From assembly GCF_032854445.1 (NCBI RefSeq), contig NC_088302.1:50994046-51058045 (forward strand): a stretch of DNA of 64,000 nucleotides. Reading direction: 5' to 3'. The notes below the pieces were generated by a model that saw nothing but the letters and a program-made list of their open reading frames with translations, was not told the DNA's origin and made no database searches. How positions within the stretch are numbered: position 1 is the stretch's first letter; each line of letters starts with the position of its first letter. A program made the translations under genes and the position numbers. Of the stretch, positions 58,191 to 64,000 are shown one piece after another. Source of the DNA: Liolophura sinensis (Eukaryota > Mollusca > Polyplacophora > Chitonida > Chitonidae).

Positions 58191-61100
58191 TCAGTGCCAC
58201 TGTAAAGCCACGTGACAGATCAGGAGGTAAACCATACTGACCAGTGTTGTGACCAACATCATGGGAAAACCAATCCTAAAAGTACAGAGAAAATCTTAAT
58301 ACTCTTAACGCAATATTTCAACATCAGACAGGTTCGCTTATTAGTCTTGCCTTCATAGTGAATTTGGAAGAAAACTCAATGAGTTGTACACATAACGGTG
58401 TTATAGGCCCATTCTATAAAGCTGTCGCAACGTTGCAGCAAGCCCATTTACCATGGTGACTAGTCTATTTATAATTGTCTATGTCGTCGTGGAAATTACA
58501 CTAGGGGCAGCTTGCGACTGCTTCATAAAGGAGACCTCTACTGTTACGTCTGCTCCCCCCCCCCCATCCGACTTTGTTAGAATGAATATTACTGCAAGTC
58601 AATAAATATACGTTTACACCCATGTGGGCGTGCTTTTATGTAAAAGAAAATGTGGAAGACAATTTAAAACGGCCTTCAAAATGTGGTTCAGGTTGTAAAT
58701 TCGTAAAGCGATTGTCTCCTGGCGGCGAATTTACGGTGATGTCGAGCAGTATTGTGGCATGTACAGCAAAAACGATTTCCAGTTTGCCGAAGCAATGCAC
58801 TAAAGAAAAATGATTCCCTAAGAAAACACAAAACAATCGTTTTTCTTCACTGAATTAAGCACTTCTCTTGACAGATACGTAAGAAACTGGCCCACATATT
58901 TCATTAAAAAAATGCTACTTACTTGAAAAATTCGATAAAAGAGAAGCCATAACCATGCTGTTCCGCTATACCAGCACAGACGACATTAGCCGAGGCTCCT
59001 ATCAACGTGCCATTACCTGAAAACAGAAAGTCAAACTGAGCTATTCCATTTAGCAGCCAACAGCCGGTGGAATGTTTGAAATATGAAAGTTACAGATGTG
59101 TGACACCGTAACACACCGATGATCCAGACCAGAGTCGTTGGGGTTGTTCAAGGCCTTTTGCAATATCAAAATTTCCCGTTTAATTAAAATTATTATATCA
59201 TTAAGCTTAGAACATTTAACGGAAGTTCCTTCTTTATTTGGGGACAAGATCTATAAAGAATATCAATCAACCGAAAACTGACTTAAAAACTGACACTAAA
59301 GTGTAAGCAAGGTTCAAGAAGTAAGCTCCATTAACTTACGCCGGACTTACCTCCCAAACAAGCCCCGAATGCCAGGGCGAGAACCAAAGGCATTATGGGA
59401 AGGTTCAGACGGGAATCTTCACTCAGCTTTACAAGCACAGGGACCTGTTGACACATGCGTTACATGTATAGCGATAATGATCAAATTTGCATACACTAGT
59501 GGTTAATGTGGAGTGAAATTGCCGAAAACTACTAACACAGAACGTATAGTTAAAGTAAGTAATGAACATCTTCACCAATGTAAGGAGCAAATATGGTTAC
59601 AAATTTTAATAGTGTGTAATGCTTAAATATGCAGGGTTTATACTTAAGGTTCTGTTTCCTTTAATCTGAAGATGAAGGCAATGAACAGTGGAAATCTTGT
59701 AGGGATTAAAACCAATCTGAAACTGTATGAACTTTATTGTCTTCATTGTTTAACATACTCAATACTTTTTCGCTTATAAGATGGTGGCAATTTTTATGGG
59801 TTGAGAAAACCGGAGTGCCCGTGGAAAACCGCCGACCTTTGGCCATTTACTGACGATATTTCCACGCGTAACGTACAAAATTGGTAAAAGACATTGAGAT
59901 GTTTGCAACGAAGTTAAGACTGTGCAAAGGTTCCATGAACGCCGTCTACCGCTTATTGCAGCCAAGGACCCGGGAACAATTTTCTTGCACTGATAGTCTC
60001 ATTTGTCCTTGCAGTAATAGAGCCCTTCCCCACAAAGATCTCCACATATACCATGTGAAACTGTGGGCGTCAGGTGCAGCGCTATCTCATAACGCCAATC
60101 AAACACAACAATGGACCGCCTCGATGTCGGGAGACGCCGGGATCGAACCCGTGTCGAGTCCTACCGAAGACTTTAAAAATGGTTCTTTTTGGTGTCTCGC
60201 TTAGCGCTCAGCACTTACAGGTTAGAGCAAAGAAACGGGACTGGCTGGCCCGGTGTCAGTATAATGTGACTGGGTGGGAGTCATGTCTGGTGGCGGCGGT
60301 ACTCTTTGGCGGCATGGACTCGCTCTGCCACAAAAAGACACAGTATATGTGTACACACCAGATGATAACCTTGACGCTATATGACTGAAAAACTGTTAAG
60401 TACAGCGTTAAACACCAAGCATACATACATACATACACACAAGAATGTTTCACTCATTCGATTGCGGTCAGTTTAATGGGTGGAGGAAACCAAAGTGGCC
60501 GGGTAAACCACGGACCTGTGGCAATTTACTGACAAAGTTCCCCACCTGTGACTTACGGATGTGATGGTCATACGGATGGGGGATAAGTGGTCTTCAACAA
60601 ATAATCGTTACTGTTTATTGTCAGCATGCAAGGTGACCAAGCAGGAGGATGGCAGTAGCCTGAGTAATCGCTGTTTGAACGTCAAATCATGAACAACGTT
60701 ATTCCCATGTTTGTATCAGGCGTACAGGTGAAGTGTATTTTTAGCTTGGCGCACAACATCAATGACATTTATTTGGATTTTAATGGATTGTTGAGATTTC
60801 TTACCATGGCGGTGGTATATGGAATGTTGTCTATAAAACTGGATGCTATAGCTGATATCCAGAGAATAGCGATGATAGCCACTGTCAGTCTGTGTTCATC
60901 ACTAACTAGGGACACCACTAGTCCCATCTGGTCTCCCAGCCAGTCTATCAAGCCCAGTTTAGCCAATCCCTACCAACCGGAAAACCAGAAAATATTATCT
61001 GTATCCAGTTATTGCATTTACAATCCTGTAGTGTTTATCACAGATTTGGCTAACAGTTCCGAAACTTTTGTTTATTGTGAAACTACAAGTCAGTGCTTAT

Positions 61101-63914
61101 AAGGTATACAGAAGGGTTGTGCGAGCTCATATATTAAACAGCAGTAAAAGGTTTAACAGATGGGAAATGTGCCTTTAAGTTGCTTCTAAATGTAAAAGTG
61201 GACAGTGGACGGACCCATTCCTTATGTAAAAAAGAATTATTTAATCCACACAAGAGACAGACGGAAAGAAAGCTCGTTCTGTCTTGGTAACAAGTCTTGG
61301 TGCCAAGAAACAACGCGTATTCACAAAACAATCTGTCGGGAAATAAAAATAAAATCTGAAGATACAGATGTATACAATCGATTGTCATTCTAAGTTATTG
61401 AATATCTCGAGATCATTTACAGAGGTATAGGACAATACACGGTCGAATCAAGGCAACGAAATCTCATTCAATGTAGACATTTAATTATTCTGTAATATAC
61501 TATATTACATTCGTCCAAATATGTTGTTGAGGAAAGTGCATATTTCTTTGAAAAACAGAATTAAGCTAAATGCATTATTTAGATCATAGAAATGAACCTT
61601 ATCTTGGTAAGTACATGTTGACTCTAGTATGACAGTTCACGTTGCGTAAGATTTCATGTGCAAAAGAAGGCTCACGTCAATTCACCGCCAATCTCATTAT
61701 GAATCATAAATCCTGGATTTAGTTGGACATGAACATGAGAGAGCCTCCTTGAAACGCGAGGCCCGTTAGCATGGCCCCATGTAAACGACCTGAGTGTGGT
61801 TTTCTCAACAACTCAAGATTCCGAAGACGAGATTGAGAGTGAGGCGGCTTTCAAATTGCTCAGACAGGATTGTCTCCTTAACTCATGAAAATACGCACCC
61901 ATCAGGAAAACCAAGCCTGTTTGAGCCCATAGATCTTAGATCAGAGCAGGACAAGACTGCCTTGAATGGCTGTTTGTTCAAGGTCAAAAACCTGCGGGAA
62001 GAGCGGCTAGCTTCGTTTAAGAGGAAGACACGGATTGCGATCAGCGGAAGGCTGTTGTCAGTATAGCAGATGACGAGGAAACCAAGCATTGAGAAATATC
62101 ATCACAATAACCTCTTATTTCATACCTCCATCAAAGTGAAAAGCGCTGCAAAGAACAGTAGAGTAGCCCATTCCACTCGATGAAGAATACTCTCCATGTC
62201 AGAGATGTCGGCCAGAACCAGGAGTAAGGTGGCCCCCATGATGGCGATCCAGCCTACACATCAAAATAGTCAAGCATTCATTTAAACCGTACGTAAAAAA
62301 TTGATCAAATTCATTATTTGTATACGAGCAAGTGCTTTTGAGCAGATGAATACATCAAACTATGTCGAAATCATGCACTGATCTCCGCTATCATCTTATT
62401 CTCACTACGAACACAATGAAATGAGCCCATGTTTTCACTTCTCTCAATACATACTTGATATAGCCATTGTTCTCAACTACTTTCACAGCGATATTTTTTT
62501 CCTCAGCATGACATTTTTTTATGTTTATGCTCATTTATTCGATCGTTCTCTTAACCAGATGGCTTAGAACTATCTTTTTCCTTATCATTCAGGACATATA
62601 TTGGTACACATTGACAAAACGTACGACAAAGACAATGAGAAACTAACGCCGTAGGAAAAAGTGATGTTCAAAATCTCTATGTACGTATCCAGATATTTAA
62701 CAGCTCACCACATAGTACTGGCGATTTCACATATAATGTTTATCCATGGGCCGATTCTACAAAATCATTTCTGAATTAAGGCAAAATGTGAAATACAATC
62801 TTAAAGTTTATTACTAGGCTTTAGAAATTAAAATTTCAACCTCCACTACCAAAAACTAAGCATGGTAAGAAGTGTTTAAATTCTGACATAAAATCAGAAA
62901 TGACTTTGTGAAGTCGGCCCCAGAAGACTAAATTAAACATGTGTCATATAGCCTGGCTATACATGATGATGAGCTATGTTGTATACATGTCGAATAATTT
63001 GGCATGAGAACTGCGTATGCTTCAGTTCTGCCCTGGCCTGTGGAGGCTGGATGAGGACATCTTGCCCCGCGGGCCGCGGCACGCGGATGATACCATTCGG
63101 GCGCGATTTGTACCGTCCTCGTGCCGCACGCCGCGACCCGCTGGCCGAGATGTCCTCATCCTGTTTCCAAACTGATCCTTATATAGGTGAAGGAAGGTGC
63201 AATGTTAGATGTTGCGGAGTAAATCAGGAAAAGAACCATGGGGTTATGTAGTTGGAGTGGTCAACTGAACAACCAGATATAGCTTTAAAACAAATGTAAC
63301 ATATGGTTATCGTTTTTCGGTGCGAATTATATTGGCTTTGTTGGATTGCATCCATTACAGGCGGTGTCGTTTGAAGACGGTCACGACAAGGAATCAGTTA
63401 TGGTACATTGGCTCTTTTGGAATGCAGCCATAAAAGACGGTGTCGTTTGAAGAAGGAATCAATTATGATTTTTGGGGTTGGGTCATGTTCGGTAATAGGG
63501 AATATTGAAGAAGTGAAGATATGGGGAAAAAAACCAGAGATATCCTACCCAAACCAACATACATGCTTTCTATGAATGAGTGAAGAAAGAAAGCCAAAAT
63601 GACGAGGACTATAACAACGCCAGATTTCCCCAGAAGGACATAATCCGTGATACGGCACTGAAACGAAACAACAAATTTGTTGCTGCAGAAAAGATTAATC
63701 ATATTTTTCATAATTAAACTTGTTATATTCACTTTTGGTCCAGTGAAAAAAATACTATGTGATTGTCTTCTAGGGAGCAACATTATTTTACACGTAGTGA
63801 ATTTTCTCAAATATACCGCTGGCTACCCACTGGCTATCCTGTTTGCACCCACATTGTATTACCTTTTTCTCCAAATCTTCGACACTCGCTTCAAAATCTT
63901 TTGTTTCTCGTGCT
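58191..63914 (-). CDS. OCA2: OCA2/P-protein-like membrane transporter, C-terminal part (gene continues past the right edge)
   Basis: Seven minus-strand exons, in reading order: 63863-63914, 63549-63657, 62126-62253, 60805-60969, 59351-59444, 58923-59016, 58191-58275 (stop TGA at 58191-58193). All have GT-AG borders and agreeing phases, giving about 242 residues. Conserved blocks as in vertebrate P protein: [86 protein letters not shown] and a final [19 protein letters not shown]. In vertebrates the protein is a 12-pass melanosomal anion channel/transporter that raises lumenal pH for pigment. Here a pigment-cell or acidic-vesicle role is inferred. The N-terminus and earlier membrane segments lie outside the window. 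Identification is firm; orthology to OCA2 versus a close invertebrate paralogue would need a tree. Confidence 0.95.
58406..58535. mobile_element. Short inverted-repeat element (about 130 bp)
   Basis: The left end GGCCCATTCTATAAAGCTGT CGCAA and the reverse complement of the right end, GGTCTCCTTTATGAAGCAGT CGCAA, match at about 18 of 25 positions. It lies in the last intron of the OCA2-like gene. A clear target duplication is not visible, so it could also be a diverged palindrome. Confidence 0.5.
59797..59876 (+). repeat. Short repeat D, copy 1
   Basis: GGGTTGAGAAAACCGGAGTG CCCGTGGAAAACCGCCGACC TTTGGCCATTTACTGACGAT. A related copy lies at about 60477-60556 (GGGTGGAGGAAACCAAAGTG GCCGGGTAAACCACGGACCT GTGGCAATTTACTGACAAAG). 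The two flank the SINE at 60090 in direct orientation. Confidence 0.65.
60090..60436 (+). repeat. tRNA-derived SINE with (CATA)n tail
   Basis: Head remnant GCCGGGATCGAACCCGTGTC (B-box-like), then GGTTAGAGCAAAGAAACGGG ACTGGCTGGCCCGGTGTCAG TATAATGTGACTGGGTGGGA, CTGAAAAACTGTTAAGTACA GCGTTAAACACCAAGC and a CATACATACATA tail. Antisense within an intron of the OCA2-like gene. Confidence 0.88.
60477..60556 (+). repeat. Short repeat D, copy 2
   Basis: Diverged partner of 59797-59876 with the shared layout AAACC-GAGTG-CC-G, CCGACCT-TGGC and ATTTACTGAC. Possibly a module of another SINE family. Confidence 0.6.
60970..62125 (-). other. Intron of the OCA2-like gene, nothing recognised
   Basis: No repeat or conserved-looking segment that I can identify. 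The small open frames on both strands (for example 61794-62066) have no splice context or domain. Confidence 0.5.
62748..62921. mobile_element. MITE with about 30-bp terminal inverted repeats (GGGCCG...)
   Basis: The left end GGGCCGATTCTACAAAATCA TTTCTGAATT and the reverse complement of the right end, GGGCCGACTTCACAAAGTCA TTTCTGATTT, agree at about 25 of 30 positions. About 110 bp of AT-rich filler lies between them with no coding content. The target-site duplication is not clear. It is in the same intron as the GC-rich hairpin. Confidence 0.78.
63049..63161. repeat. GC-rich long hairpin in an intron
   Basis: The arms 63049-63086 and 63124-63161 (38 nt each) are inverted copies with about 32 matches. 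The outer 14 nt, GGATGAGGACATCT / AGATGTCCTCATCC, are perfect. The loop is about 37 nt. The arms are very CpG-rich (CCGCGGGCCGCGGCACGCGG) in an otherwise AT-rich intron of the OCA2-like gene. Nature unknown. Confidence 0.8.
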
Positions 63915-64000
63915 CTGTTAACAAGAAATAAACACCTTTTAGACACGCTAACGGATACCGTAGTGGAGCTAGGGTTAAAGAGTAATCAAAGCTTATATCT

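Noticed and set aside
60689-61102. 137-codon plus-strand frame
   Set aside because: Antisense shadow of the conserved OCA2-like exon at 60805-60969.
62976-63251. 91-codon frame through the GC-rich hairpin
   Set aside because: The Arg/Pro/Gly-rich content follows from the GC-rich inverted repeat, and there is no domain or splice context.
1-64000. LTR retroelements, Polintons or other virus-derived copies
   Set aside because: No long terminal direct repeats, capsid, integrase or envelope-like segments were recognised. The only reverse transcriptase traces belong to the LINE at 50.2-52.9 kb.

Overview
This is AT-rich animal nuclear DNA, most likely from a lophotrochozoan and probably a mollusc. 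The coding exons are short and split by GT-AG introns, and CpG-richer sequence sits just ahead of a first coding exon. Several copies of tRNA-headed SINEs end in the form '...AAACACCAATCAAATAAATAA', which I associate with molluscs and related phyla. The species cannot be named from sequence alone. There are no bacterial operons, and I recognised no LTR or other virus-like element.

Three protein-coding genes are supported. (1) Plus strand, 11287-40321: a gene of about 16 coding exons whose reading phases fit from end to end. It encodes an N-terminal region I do not recognise, a farnesoic-acid-O-methyltransferase-like (Methyltransf_FA) domain, a large low-complexity exon, a winged-helix segment and a C-terminal nucleoside phosphorylase-superfamily domain. 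(2) Plus strand, 44975-53465: eight exons encoding a 367-residue nicotinamidase with two canonical EF-hands and an isochorismatase-fold domain with all catalytic and metal residues present. (3) Minus strand, 58191 to beyond the right edge: the C-terminal part of an OCA2/P-protein-type membrane transporter. Its first exons lie outside the window. The three genes show no obvious shared pathway, although two (phosphorylase-like and nicotinamidase) touch nucleoside or NAD metabolism.

The left 10 kb is repeat-rich and has no recognisable gene: a 200-N gap, a 57-bp minisatellite (about 1.09-2.03 kb), a 96-bp repeat leading into a 2.6-kb array of 78-bp units (5.63-8.4 kb) built from three diverged 26-bp subunits, an (AT)n tract and a 68-bp array. 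The introns and intergenic spaces carry SINEs, a decayed LINE holding oppositely oriented SINE insertions, small inverted-repeat elements and two dispersed low-copy families. One 322-bp TTAA-flanked element has its empty site preserved in a paralogous repeat 28 kb away. A roughly 150-165-bp satellite occurs in two clusters on either side of the nicotinamidase gene.

The strongest candidates for something under-described are the Methyltransf_FA/winged-helix/phosphorylase architecture with its 981-nt phase-symmetric exon, which has a possible alternative ending, and the 26/78-bp higher-order array.
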